From Brachypodius melanocephalos (taxonomy: Eukaryota; Chordata; Aves; Passeriformes; Pycnonotidae), in the NCBI GenBank assembly GCA_013398615.1, contig VZSR01000514.1:7338962-7402961 (forward strand): a stretch of 64,000 bases of DNA, in the 5' to 3' direction. Below are positions 51,716-64,000 of the stretch, piece after piece. The position numbers were made by a program, and so were the translations under genes. The notes beneath the pieces were generated by a model. That model searched no databases and was not told the DNA's origin. It saw nothing but the letters and a program-made list of their open reading frames with translations. Positions within the stretch are counted from its first letter, which is position 1, and each line of letters opens with the position of its first letter.

Positions 51716-52282
51716 ATAAAGCAGATGGGTCAGAGGGATGTTGACAGGCTGGAGAAACGTGCAGTCAGCAGCTCTAGCAAAGGGATTATTCCCCTGATTC
51801 AGCCCTGCTGAGGCCATGTCTGAGTGCCAGGCCCAGTTCTCTGCTCCCCAGGACAAGAGAGACACGGACACGCAGCACTGAGACCAGCAAAGGGTCCTGA
51901 AGGGATTGGGGGATCTTTCCTGTGAGGAGAGGCTGTGAGAGCTGAGGCTGTTGGATTCAGGGAGGCTCAGGGGATGCCAGGAATGTTGTACAAATGCCTG
52001 AGAGCAGACAGGAAAGAGGATGGGGCCGGACTTCTCAGAGGTATTCAGTGAAGGAGCAAAGCACACAAATTTAAACTCAAGAAATTCTTTCTAAGCGTAA
52101 GAAAAAAAACTTCTGCAGTGAGGGTTGTCAAATAAGTTGCCTGGAGTTTAGGGATCTTCATTTTGGATATAATAAAAATCGGAAAAAGCAACTTGTTCTG
52201 ATACTGCTTAGAATGGAGAGGTTTTATCAGATAGTCAATGGATGTCCCCTTCAAGCGCAAGTGCTCTGTGATTCTGTGGTTT
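51716..52282 (+). mobile_element. CR1 LINE 3' fragment
   Basis: CR1 landmarks appear in order on the plus strand: CCTGTGAGGAGAGGCTGTGA, GGAGGCTCAGGGG, AAAGAGGATGGGGCCGGAC, AAATTCTTTCTAAGCGTAAG, and the tail CTCTGTGATTCTGTGG near 52263-52280. It lies antisense to HSPA12A. The frame is broken, so the copy is dead. Confidence 0.85.
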
Positions 52283-53074
52283 CAGATGGAGACTAATAAA
52301 AGTAAGTTCAGAAGACCCAAAAGTGAAATAGGTTTGTTCTTAATATTATTTTCCAAAGTATAATGAGGGTAATTCTAGCTAATTAATCTGACAGCTTTTT
52401 CTGAGTGCTTTGACAACAAAGGCCTTGTTTTCAAACTGGAGCAATCAATATTAGGCCCCCAAAACACCTCTGTATTTCCTAAATATAATTTTAAGGATTT
52501 CTGAGGATTTTCTCTGCTCAGAATTTAAGTAATTTAGATCTTATTTCTTTGAGTCACTGATTTTCAGCACTTTAAATTCTGAAAGCACTGGGCAAAATCA
52601 AAATAATTCAATAAAACTACTAATTTGTTCCCATTGCCAGAGGATGGTGCTGTTTAAACAGATTTCTCACACAGATACACACCCTACAACAGCCATGTGG
52701 GTTAGTGAGTTTTTTTCAGGAGGAAGAGGAAGAAGAACAAGGCAAAGAGATTACAACTTGGTCTTTTCTTAACTAACCTTCAGGACCCAACAATAATCAG
52801 TGTTTACTTTATCAAGGTAGATCTTTAAGCATGCTTGACTAACTTGGTAACTTTTACTACCTCTGGAACTTTTGCTCCCGAAACTTTTTCAGGGTCTTTC
52901 AATTTGCAGTCCTTGGTCACCAAAGGACACAAGCACAACACACCCCACCTTACTACAGCTGTTCTCATGTAGCCTGCTGAAATTCGAGGTGATGACGTGA
53001 CAGACGAAAAGTCAAAAAATGGAACGGTGGAAGATCAGTCTCACAAACAGGCTGTGGTGGGGGGGAAAGGGCCG

Positions 53075-56000
53075 TTAGTAATTTAAGAAATCAATACCCA
53101 CTTTGACACTTTTAGAGGTGGCCACATCGACAGCCATGGCTTTGATTTCAGTGTCCCCAAACTGCATCAGCGTTTTGATCTCGCGCCGGCTGGGCACGGA
53201 CGCGTCAGTTCCCGTGAGGTCCAAGCGCAGCGTGCCGCACTTCTTCACGCCGGGCTCGGTGATGAAGCTGACGTTGTCCTGCTCTGAGCTGTAGATGTTG
53301 ATCACTATCACCAACTGAGAAGGCTTGGCAGGAGTGTAGCTGCGTGTCACAGTCTCTCCCAGGGCTACAGACTGGTCGGCTGAGATGAATTTGTCGAAGA
53401 CATCGGTGCACCAGCGCGTGCCGTCCTTGACGAGGAGCTTCTCCGGGGGATGCTTGCCCTCCACGAAGCGATTGAGCACCCCGACGCCGTAGGTGAGCGG
53501 GGAGCGCCGCACCTTGATGACAGCAGGGTCGAGGCCAAAGAGAACAGCTCCTTTGAGGATGGTCAGACCCACATCCTGGGGAATGATGACCCGGCACCGC
53601 GAGCCGAAAGCGCTCTGCACGGCTTGTTGGAGCAAGGGGGATTCAGCAAAGCCGCCCACCAGGAAGAGAAACTTCACGTTGGTCACCTCCGGCTTATCAA
53701 ACACTTCACCTGAACAGAAACAGAGGCCATTCAATAAAATCCACTTTAACAAGGCAAGGCAAGGGAAAACGACAATGTCTGAGAGCACTGAGTGCTCCAT
53801 GCATGTGATCTGAAACTGCCACATCTGTCCCCACACTGCCACCCTCAGCATGCAACAGTCTCACCTTGGTTATCTCCAGTATATTTCACTATTAATTCAT
53901 TCACCTCAAACCACACGACATTTCTGAGGTGGCATTTAAAACCGACCCTTTTTTGCATTCCATTTCAAATTCACTTATTATTTCTCACCCCAGCATCTTA
54001 ACCACAATAAATATCATCTGCAAAATAATCCCTCTATACATTTTTAGAGATTTTCCTTCTTAGCTCAAGCCCACATCTCCTACTTCCAAGAAAACCAGTT
54101 CAGTTGTAGGCTCACTTTTAGTTCAAACAATTAAGTTACCTGTCACAACTGTTGCAGTCCTAGGTGTCCCCTCCCTGCTCACATAGAAGATGCTTTATAC
54201 TCGTTGTCTTACTAAATTCTGAAATTTAGCTAATAATCCCCCATATATGATTGAGCAAAGCTGGATATTTATTCCAAATAGTGTTTTGTAATGTGTAGAG
54301 AGCAACACTTTTCTCATCACAAGCATTATACTCTAGTTGATACAAATTTCATTTTCTGCTAGGAAGACCTTAAATAGTAACTTTCCCAATAAGCACATGT
54401 CACTTTCCATCACTGGACAAATAAATTCATTGCTGCTTAAACCATGCCTGGAAGTACTTTTACCATGATGCATCATTTACTATTTTGTGCTTTCGAGATG
54501 TCAGTGATTTGGATGGTCATGAACAAACATGACCTTCCACTAGAGAGGCATGAACTGGAGGTCTTAATAGCTGGAATAATCAGGAATGAGTTACAGCTAT
54601 GGCATAATTTAGTTGTTGCCTGAACCAGGAAAAAGAAAGGCAAGATCTGGGTTTCTCAGTGCATGTCAGCCCTCTGAATGCTTGCAGCCCTGGAAGCACA
54701 GAGTAATTGAAGCTTAGGCAGTAACAGAACTGAATCACACTCAGTAACTGGCACTAGAACTAGAGTATGTGTTCAGGACACATCCCTTACTTTTATCGTT
54801 TTCCTAGCTGATTTGTAGAGAGCTGCAAGTTTCAGAACTGAATTCCTTGTCCACAGCTGGTGCATACCAGGAGGGTTGTTATTGGGCTGAAATGAGTGAA
54901 TAAAACTTCAGTTTCAGCTCAGCCAGGAAGCGGAATCACACAGAGATACGTACTCAGGTGCTGAACAATCTGGTCAATAGTGGGTTTGAAAAGAGCATTC
55001 ATTGCATCTGGGCTCATCCTCAGCATTCCCTGGGAGGACCACTTCACAAAGTCCACACTGCAAAGGAACAGTGAGAAATAACATTAAAGCATTGCAGCTG
55101 AGCTGCAAAACAACCACCATTAAACAAATGAATAAATGAGTTTACAGAATCTGCATGCATTTTCCTTGGAAGGAAGTGCCCCACCTCACCCCAGCCCCAT
55201 ACCAACTGCAGTTATGTAAAACTTGAAAGGAGAATTATTATTTTGGCTTGTCTAATTGTTGTTTTCTTTGCCTGATTGCCTTCTGCAGCATTAGCAATGC
55301 TCAACTGCTCTCTGAAACAGCTGGCAGTCAACGCAGTGCTCGCTCATCTGAAACAGCACTGATTCATCCCCAGAAGGGCAACATTTAGATTATAGCAGCA
55401 GCAGGCCAAAGCCACTGGAAACACACAAGGAAAACAAGCAAGTTGGGAAGCCTCAGGAGGCAGAAGAGAGAACAGCATTTTTAATGAGGCATAATATTTA
55501 TTAAGTGAATATAGGCATTATGCTATTCTACCACTGATACACATCTGTATAGCTCAGTAATCTCCCTTTCATTCATGCACATTACATGTCAACCTTTACA
55601 CTCTTTCTATCCTGTTATCCAGTTCATTTCATTTCATTTGAGGGGAGCATTTAGCATTTCCTGTAAGATTCACCATTAAGACTACTAATAAAAAGGAGAT
55701 GGGGGAGTCTCCATGAGGAGGAGTATTTCCAGATATTTTTAGTGATTTCAGAACCTCAGTCTCATTTAGGAAGTGACTTTTAGCTGGATGCCAAGTCATT
55801 TAAGCTTACAGTACATTTACCAATAACTTCTGAAAGAGACGCAGGAGTTCCAGCCTGCATACTACATTCAGCGCTGGCTAGTTAAAAAAATTAAAGTACA
55901 GGTACTAAATATCAAATCTTCCCCTCTCAAGTCCCAAGCCTTCTGCCCCAGATTCACAGGTTCTCTTATTCATTCTCTTTTACACCATTAAACTCCAGGT

Positions 56001-59000
56001 TTTCTGTAATATGTAACTCCAAAAGATGGAAAATGTCAAGTTCCTTCTGCTCACTTTTCTACAGCAGCTCACAATCTTGTCATTCAGGGTGACTTGATAC
56101 TGAAAATCATGAATTGAAATCTCTGCAGGGGATTATGTCTCCCTGCCTATCAAGTAAGTTATCAAACTTGTAAAATACTATAAAAAGCAAAATGCTGCCA
56201 TCACTTCAAAAGCTGAATGCTTTCCCCTTGCAGAGCTTTATGCAGTAGTATATGTTTTCTCCAGTGATCTGATACTGCTAGTAACTTCCCTCAAGCCATG
56301 AACATATTTACACATCCCATAATCTTCGGTTTTTCCAGGATCCAGGCTGCTAAAAATTAAGGTTCTAGGCAACAAATTCTGTGTTTGATCTGACATTCCT
56401 AATTAACATGCAAGAGAGTTACAACATACAGTCAAAGCCAGTGATGCAGTGGCGGCCTAACAGAAGTTGTAGAAAGCAGTATCTGAAAAACGCAAGTCCT
56501 GTACTGAAAAGTTTTTGGAAGAGATCAGTCAGAACTTTTCATTCTGGAAACTGCACCAGAGGCAACCCCATTTTCTCATCCTTGCACTACACTTTTACGC
56601 TATTACCTTTCGGTCCTAATGCAATTAAGATATTTTAATTATTTCTCTTTGCTACCAGCAGTAAACTCAGCATCCATGTGGTTCCAGTTGTCTACTCACT
56701 TGCTTTTCCTCAGGGCATGTTCTACACTGTGCCCTCGGAACTTCTTGTAGTAGTCAATGAAGGAGAAGGGCAGGGTGATGTTGAGGGGGTTGGTCCTGTC
56801 GGGAGCCGCCGCCCGCTTGCGCGACTCAAAGGCGATCATCAGATCCACCCAGGCTGCAGGGCGCTTGATTTTGAACTGCTCGATGAAATCCTCCCCAAAT
56901 ATCTTACACAGGAGCTTCTCGAACTCATAGTCCACACCTAGAGAACCGTATGGCCCACCTGTAGCACAGACAAAGCACAGCTTTAATAGTCTGGGTGTTC
57001 TTTAATATTCTTACGACATTTCCAGTTGACCACATACACATCAAACAATGCTACCAGGATTGTCACAGGAGAAGGTCCACACAAAGAGGATCTTTCCTGA
57101 GTGTAACAGTTGCTCTAATACACAACTTTGCCTCCTGTATCCTCACAGCCACTGTACCACTATAAATGAGTGATTCAGCCAACCAGTAGCTGGGTTATAC
57201 TAATTTTGAGTGCTGGTCTCACTACAGGAAGAACTGCCAGTGAAATGCAGTAAAGGCAGACCTTTTCCTTCACCGACAAGCCAAAACATTGCATAAATAT
57301 ATAATACACCATCTAATTAAATAAAGCAAGCAGTGGAAGTGGCATTACCTGTTGCTTTGTAGAGCTCCTTCAGATGTCCTTCAGGGAGCCTGATCTGATG
57401 GACAGTCATATCCACCGTGCCTCCTCCACTGTCAACCACGATGTACCGATCACCTGGAATGCCAAGGGGAGAGGCCAGGGGCTTTTACACCACTGTGAGC
57501 ACACCAGCTCACTGCAACCAGAGCTCCTGAGGGCACCAGAGGAGATAATGGCCTGCGGACAGCCAGCAATGGCCCTGCTGAAGACCTGATCTCTGCTAGC
57601 AATTATAACACGATGATAGACAACAAATATCAAGGTGAGATGTCAAAAACTATTGATGTAGCACCGCTGAAAAGAGGGACTGCTCATGCTGCTGGTGTAC
57701 ATCCTAGTGGGCTACCAAATATTATACTGTATTTACAAAGCCTGTTATGAGGAAAATATTCTAGTTCCATGGCTTTCCACCATCTCATTAATAAATCTTA
57801 TTATGCTAGAGCATACAGAATTGCAATTCAGCACTTGTAACCAAGAGCACACATGGACTTGTAGTTTTTATCCTTTTTCCCTTTATAACCACTGTGAGAA
57901 CAATGCAGTGCACAGCACCTTTGTGGGAAACACAATATTTGCCTGGAATACAAAACCAGTGAGAGCAAAGTTTGTTCAGGAAAGGACAGTACCTTCCTCC
58001 AGCTCAGACCAGATCTCTCCTATGACATTTTCCACCATGAAAGTCCGACTCTGCCGGTTCCGGCGCACGTGTTCCTTTCCTAGTGATTGACAGAAAAAGA
58101 AAGTTACTAAGTATAAAAAAGCATGAAGAAATAATATCAAAAACTGCAGGAATCAAGTGCAAGCAGCCTGAAAGATCTGTATGTATCACTTCTTAACAAA
58201 ACAAACGTACAAAAATTATTGCACTGGGACCAGGAACGCTAGAATGTCATTTGTGGAAAGAAGGAAAAATGGTTTATAGCCACCCTGATCTTCCTTGATA
58301 TTCTTATATATACTTTTTTTTAAAAAAATTTGTATTAATTACCTACTACAAATAATGCAAACTAATCATATATAGTAATAATCTAATAAGAAAGCTATCA
58401 GCAGGTCTGACTTGCATTTTTTTAATACACTCTGGCTTGCAAAGTGTGTGCTGGCAGCAGGGTGGGGGCTGGCAGCCAGCTGTGCTCACAGCAGCCTCCA
58501 GCAGCAGGTGAAAGCCCCAGCCCTCCCGCAGACAACCCCCACACCACCCGGGATGGGAGAACATTCTCACATTTCCAAAAGGCACTGCTCGTTTTGAGTG
58601 CTCAGGCAAATGCCTCCCCAACCTGTCAGGATGTCAGTCTACCTCAAAACCATCAGCCAGAAGCACTGCTGCTCAGATTAGTAACTTCTCAAGGACACAG
58701 TGATCACCAGGGCTGACCCTCACAATATTTAAAATATGCACCAATAAAAAGTTAAGTGTAATCTTGCAAGACTATTATAAAAATCTGTTAACTTACAAGA
58801 CTTAACTGCTACTTGGACATTTAAAAGATGCAGAACAGTCTGTCAAGAGAAAGCAGAGTAGTGAGAACCTCTGCTATTAATGCTTCTAAATCAACCTCTC
58901 TAACCGAACAATCAAAAAAATCTACATTCCTTGTGTTATTATCATTCACCTTCAAAGGCACTTCACAAAACACTACGAGAGAGGCATCCTGCCATGGGTG

Positions 59001-61256
59001 TTTGTTTTTTTTTCTGAAAATACCAGCACGCAAATCACAGAATGCACTTTGCTTCCTATTTCTATAGTGCCTGTCATCAGAAAATAGAGCATCAGCTCCA
59101 CTTGCTCCTGCGCCCCCCCAAAAAAAGACCCCACGATGCAGAGAAGCTGCCCTAGCCTCAGTGCACTGACTTGGCAGCACAGGGAGAGCTCAGATGAAGC
59201 ATCCCATGACAGAACAAGCACCAGCTCCAAGCAGGGCCTGTGAAGCCCACAGCAATCAATGGCAATCCTTTCATTCCCTCCTGTGGGCTAGAAGTGAACA
59301 CAAGAGCCAGTCTTTAACTACAACTGAAGCAAGCTTATCCTTGCTACTATGAACACTAAAATTTTTGTTTTGACTTCACAGCAATAATATGGTCCTTGGA
59401 GTGCTTCTCTCTGTTTATATTTAAAGGGTTTTTCTCCTTAATCTGTTCTCAGCTTGTCTTGGGTGCTTGCCATGCCTTTATGAAATTTTAATTCCAACCC
59501 CAAATTAATTCACTCCAAACTTTGTTTTCATTAATTTTGACATGAAACCTTTCTCATCCCCAATAGCTTTTTACCATACAAAGTCAAGAATGAGAGTGGT
59601 ACCCTCACCCAAGAAAAAGCCCATTAGCAGAAATCCATGATCTGCCAGATTCTGCCCTGCTTCAAAACCTTAACCAGATAAAACTCCTTTATTATTTTCC
59701 CAGAGGCAAATCCTTGTGCTGTCTGAAAGTGAGTTCATGTAAAATCACACCGAACTGGAATAGTTCAGGGCACAAATGAGGGGAAAAGAAGCCAAGGGGC
59801 CCTGAAGGGACTGAATCCTGAAAACAGATTGTGTCCTGTACTCTGTGTGGGCCTCCAAACACTGAACACATCTGACAAGTGCTGGCTAGGAGAGCCATGG
59901 ATTCGAGAGAATGATGTAGTCACTCTGCCTAACTAAAAAAAAAAAAAAAATGCTTTGATAAGTGCAGGAATAGCTCTACTAGCTTAACTTCCCACTTGCC
60001 TCTACTGCTTTCACCTAAAAATGTGATAAAATACAGACTCCTCTGAAAAACTCTTTCTAGGATAGATTTTCACACTACCATCAGTATCAGGGCAACTGTT
60101 ACAATTCACAGATACAGAGAAATATGCACATTATGCAGCAATCAAATGTTACTGCTGCAGGCCATTTTCCTTTTCTGCTTCCTCTATTTCCCTCCAGCTT
60201 CAGTAGGCTGCCAAGCTCAAAAAACACTGGTGATGAAGGATCTTCTGTCAAGTGACTTACAGTGGGTCCCATCTCTGTCCCTCTCCTTCAAACACTGACA
60301 GGAGCCACAGATCCCAGCTCAATAAATCAGAAGTGCATTATTCAATTGCTCTTCAACATGCAGATAAATTTATTGCTTCATTCCAATGCCATGTGTTCCA
60401 CTGAGTGTTGAAAGTCATTAACAGTATTTCATAAAGACGACATCAAAAATGATCTGTCAATACTTTGAAACACCTCAGACTAATTGTTTCATTGCAGATC
60501 CAGTTATTTAGCACTGCCTCAATAATGCAGATAATCAAACACATAACCGCTTCCAACAAATTAAATGAAAAAAAAGATCCAACAAGAAGTACTAATTTAA
60601 ATTAAGGCAGAAAAATACTGTTGCGAAAATACTAAAAGACTCCCACCTCCAAAACAAAGACAAGAAAGCTACCTGCATGCTAAAATTCAAGCATATATTA
60701 GGAAGAAGTAGTTCCCTGTGAGGGTGGTGAGGCCCTGGCACAGGTTACCCAGAGAAGCTGTGGTTGCCCCATCCCTAGAAACGTTCCAGGCCAAGCTGGA
60801 CAGGGCTTGGAGCAAACTGGTCTAGTGGAAGGTTTCCCAGCCATGGCAGAGGGTTGGAACTAGATGATTTTTGAGTTTCTCTCCAACCCACGTTATTCTG
60901 TGACGTCTGCTGGGTCAACATCTCAACAAGTCTAACTATGGTTAAGCAGCAAAACCGTTTATAAAAGCAAACTGATGCCAGCCTGAAACACTTCAAGAGA
61001 ACAACGAGAAACGGTGAGAAACCAGCCCTCGGGGACAGAGCAAACTCAGGCATGAGGATCTGCAAAGCGAATGAACAGCAGTACCCTGTGTAAATCCAGT
61101 TCCAATAGTGTCACTCGGGCTGTAGCCATTGACAGGTGCCCTACTGCTCAGGTCTATCATCTGGTGCAGGCGCAGCTTTCGGCAGTAGATGGAGGCAGCC
61201 TCGGGCTCCAGGGCAATGATCAACTGCTCGGGGTTTTCAGGAGAAGCCATTCCTGC
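53075..61256 (-). CDS. HSPA12A: Heat shock 70 kDa protein 12A, C-terminal two thirds
   Basis: Exons in transcript order on the minus strand: 61256-61085, 58079-57993, 57453-57349, 56958-56700, 55057-54954, 53709-53075 (stop TAA 53077-53075). They join in frame to 453 residues, matching about residues 223-675 of the mammalian protein. Landmarks are IALEPEAASIYCRKLRL, the phosphate-binding VVDSGGGTVD, GGPYGSLGVDYEFEKLL, VDFVKWSSQGMLRMS, the adenosine-site FLFLVGGFAESPLLQQ, and the terminal KVGIDFLNY. HSPA12A is a distant Hsp70-type ATPase of the cytoplasm without the classical substrate-binding domain. The frame is intact and highly conserved. Upstream exons should lie beyond 64000. It is convergent with copy C and 14.6 kb away. 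Identity is near certain; HSPA12B is excluded by these motifs only from memory of the family. Confidence 0.95.
60698..60904 (+). mobile_element. CR1 LINE 3' end
   Basis: A clear CR1 3' end: GTGAGGGTGGTGAGGCCCTG, GCACAGGTTACCCAGAGAAG, TGGTCTAGTGGAAGG, GGGTTGGAACTAGATGAT, and CTCCAACCCACGTTATTCTG. It lies antisense inside the 58080-61084 intron of HSPA12A. The short 3' unit (ATTCTGTGA) marks the end. Confidence 0.93.
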
Positions 61257-62289
61257 CTGTGAGAGAGAAGGGATCAGACAAGTGGGGTGGGGAAGCCCAG
61301 CAGACCCTCTCAGCACAAGGCTCTCCTCAGCCCGTGGCCTTCGCTGGGTCACCCCTCAGAGCTCACCCCACAAAGCAGCTGCTGCCAGGGGCTCAAGGTC
61401 TGCATCTGGGAACTGTCCTGCCCACACTCTATGGCACAACTCCACAGGCTGGAACAGGGAGGTTTGCATGCACTTACCATGCTAAGTGTCTAACCGAGCA
61501 CTCGCGTACATGACAGGTGGAGAAACGAAGAAAATCGGTTTGAAACCTGCAATAATTGCCCTAAAACATGAACTCCTAACTAACCTGTGAATCTGCCAGC
61601 TAATAGGGGCCCCAGCCTCCTTTCAGTCTCCTTTCGCCTCTCCTTGCCACAACAATATTTTAAGTATGTCTTTCTTGATGTCCCAGATATTCAGAGTCCT
61701 TGCCAAAATGAGGTTCCTGCACTGTTTAACTGTACAGGAATATACAGTACACTTTGCCAGTAATGCATCTCCTGTCTTACAACCAACATTTCTATTTGAA
61801 AATCCATTGCTTTAAAGTACATTTGCTATTATAACATCCTCAAAATGCTCAATATATTTAAGAAGACAAAATACAACAGGGCAGGTTCCCTAAAATGTAA
61901 TGAGAACAAGCCTAAAAATAATGCCACATTATAAAATCAGCATTTGCTATTCTTTCTATTTTCTTACTGGATTTTCAGCCTTCACACAAAGATATTTTCA
62001 AAAAGCCACAAGTTCTTATGTAACTACATCCCTCTCAGAACTGGGCTTAAAGAAAAATATTCAAAGAGCAGTTCACAAAACTCTGTTTTAATTTCTTCTT
62101 CCTGGTACTTCTGCCTACTGAGTGATATTCTGTTAAAATAGACATCTTTCAACTCTTTCTGCCAACTTTTGGGTTACTTGCTATTACTTTTCAGTCAAGT
62201 GCCTGAGCACTAAAGCTTGCCAGCAAACAAATAAAACCAAATGAACATTTTTCTGCCTCCACAGTCAGTCTTCCAGCCTTCAACTCATA

Positions 62290-62312
62290 AACACACACAC
62301 ATACACACACAC
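62290..62312. repeat. (CA)n microsatellite
   Basis: CA dinucleotide run interrupted once by a T, in the HSPA12A intron. Confidence 0.9.
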
Positions 62313-63777
62313 TGTGGTGTCTCCAGAGCATTCTCAAAAGAAGGCAGACTCACATGGAAAGTCTGCAGATTTGGACTAGAATTTGGCTTCTTTTCATACA
62401 GCTACACTGTGGGCTGTGGGAATTGCTGCCTCATTGACACCTGCAGCCAGAAACTTGAAGTAAAGTTGGTTTAAAATGTAGTACCAGGATAAGACTTGGA
62501 GACATGAAGCTGTCCTTAATATTTACTGACTCATTTTACCCTCTCCATCCTAATAAGTAAGATAATCAGATTCTTAAATAAAGGATCTTCCTCACTATTG
62601 GTAAAAAAGAGGGGAAAAAAAAGGCAAAACAACAACAGTAAGTTCTAAAATGAGAAAGAGTTAAGAGTTAGACTCTTAAATCATGGTTACTCATTATTTT
62701 ACAAGCACACCATGACTGGGATTATGGTCACTTTGCAGCTTTTACTGCTGTTGGGCAAACCTTTCTGCTTCAGTTACATCCACTGGACTAAACAGCATGA
62801 TCTGAAATTAGCAGAACTGTGTGAGAAGGGAAATATTGTGCAAATACTACAGAACATCAAACCTCGCCTGCTCTGTGGCAACATATTGGAAAAATGCTAT
62901 ATCAAAAAGAATGTCTCCAACCAAACTTTCAAACTTTGGAAAATACAGATACGCAGCAAACCAGAGTAACCCTCAAATGTATAAAAAGAGTATGAATTAA
63001 GCACAGACTCTCCTGCCATCACAGCACTTGTATGTGAGCATGTTGGCAGATGTAGGCTTAGGTAAAGCCCTGGAGCTGTACTGGGGATGAAGATGTGCCT
63101 TAGGATAAAGCCTCTCCCTCCTGTGACCCATCTGGATGTAGCAGGCACAAGCAGGGCTGGTTCCATGCCAGCTCACTTCGACATCACTTATCTCCAGCTG
63201 AGCTTTTCCACACAGGAAGCTTTGGTTTGCTGCATTGGAAAGAGCAACATTCCAGATATGAATCAATACTCGGGTTCCTGACAAACAGATTTGTCTGATC
63301 TGCTGAAGAATTCCAAAAATGTATGGTGTCTGCACAGAAACTGTCTTTGCCTTTGGAAAGTTTTTCTAAAAGCCTAATCTGGATCTTGCTGCAATTCTAA
63401 GGGTAGCACTTCCTGCTCTATCCAATAAGGGCTTGGAGAACAAACAGCTCCAGACGACCCTGCTTCGGTTTCCACTTGTATTAAATCCATCATCATGTGT
63501 GAGAGCTCTGAATCTGAGCAGCAAGTGGTTTTTTTTGATATCTAACCATGTGGATAAACTCAGGTGTGCTCAGTCTGCTCCTTGTGCTGGGCATGTGCCA
63601 GCAGCACAGACAATTCTCAGTCTCAGGCTAACCTATGCACTAAAGACAAAATTGTATTTTAGGAATAAAATAGTTTGTTGCTAAGAGTATTAAAATCTAA
63701 AGGCTACATCGTAAAGCATTTGCAGAGGCGACAACTGAGTTGCACACACACAGAATGCACTGGAATTTCCTAACTGG

Positions 63778-63793
63778 AGGTGGTGGTGGTGGG
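63778..63793. repeat. (GGT)n microsatellite
   Basis: Five GGT units in the HSPA12A intron. Confidence 0.85.
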
Positions 63794-64000
63794 GAGAAGA
63801 CTGTATTAATTGCCAAATCATCTGTTCTAGGAGGAATTTTAGTACTAACTCCCGAGGCTGGTTCTGCTAAAAGCAAACAGTAAACCACTAACAATAACAT
63901 TTGCTTCCTCCCCTCCTCCAGCAGCAGCCTGAACTTTTCACATTGCAGTCAGGAGAGGAAGGCAGTGACCTGCAGCGGATGGACTCGGATCTGTGCTCTC

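Larger units (their letters stand above)
48755..53074 (-). other. Probable HSPA12A 3' UTR region (end uncertain)
   Basis: The DNA after the HSPA12A stop codon has no other gene. Minus-strand AATAAA signals occur at 51457-51462, 50810-50819 (overlapping pair) and 48755-48760. The mammalian HSPA12A 3' UTR is several kilobases long, so any of these could be used. A CR1 fragment interrupts it at about 51.7-52.3 kb. The choice of end is inference. Confidence 0.4.
61257..64000. other. HSPA12A intron (upstream side), no exon recognised
   Basis: The next upstream exon should encode the segment ending in the conserved IWKQPAKQFMR region. I searched the minus strand by eye and did not find it, so this is treated as intron reaching beyond the window. 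It contains the CA repeat at 62290-62312 and the GGT repeat at 63778-63793. Confidence 0.6.

Noticed and set aside
53205..53813. Overlapping open frames on both strands within the last HSPA12A exon
   Set aside because: They are shadows of the conserved, GC-rich HSPA12A reading frame.
63949..64000. Possible plus-strand exon after CATTGCAG at the right edge
   Set aside because: Only about 50 bases are visible, the translation matches nothing I know, and it lies inside an HSPA12A intron on the other strand.
1..64000. tRNA, rRNA, CRISPR array, prokaryotic operon or endogenous virus
   Set aside because: No cloverleaf, spaced direct repeats, retroviral coding motifs or paired LTRs were recognised on reading both strands.

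Overview
The window looks like vertebrate nuclear DNA, most likely from a bird. Genes are split into short exons with GT..AG introns that are small for a vertebrate. The recognisable interspersed repeats are CR1-type LINE 3' fragments, the dominant repeat of birds and other sauropsids. The gene order (pancreatic lipase family cluster, then HSPA12A on the opposite strand) matches the arrangement known from human chromosome 10q25-26. No bacterial, viral or CRISPR-like content was seen.

Layout, left to right. (1) 8-3065, plus strand: the last four coding exons of a pancreatic-lipase-family gene (copy A), cut by the window edge, covering the end of the catalytic domain and the PLAT domain. (2) 3066-about 11850: no gene recognised. 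(3) 14414-24227, plus: a complete 12-coding-exon lipase gene (copy B, 465 codons) that resembles PNLIPRP3. It has an intact Ser-Asp-His triad, an unusual lid loop and a 95-N assembly gap in one intron. (4) 26952-38510, plus: a complete lipase gene (copy C, 468 codons) closest to classical PNLIP, with a TATA box, a candidate short non-coding first exon and a poly(A) signal. (5) 38511-53074: no gene recognised. It holds an AT-rich but CpG-retaining block near 40.2-41.1 kb and two further homeodomain-motif-rich blocks that look like conserved regulatory DNA. Its right end probably includes the 3' UTR of the next gene. (6) 53075-61256, minus: the last six coding exons of HSPA12A, an atypical Hsp70-family ATPase. 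Its upstream exons lie beyond 64000.

The lipase genes encode secreted enzymes (signal peptide, alpha/beta-hydrolase domain, PLAT domain) of the type pancreatic acinar cells release to digest dietary glycerides. HSPA12A is an unrelated intracellular protein and is only a conserved syntenic neighbour. Coding exons are numbered 2-13 below because the family normally has a non-coding exon 1.

I found no clearly new biological system. The points most worth checking are the displaced start codon of copy B and the candidate upstream exon that would supply an ATG, the rebuilt lid of copy B, the CpG-dense exon 6 of copy C, and the putative regulatory block at 40.2-41.1 kb.
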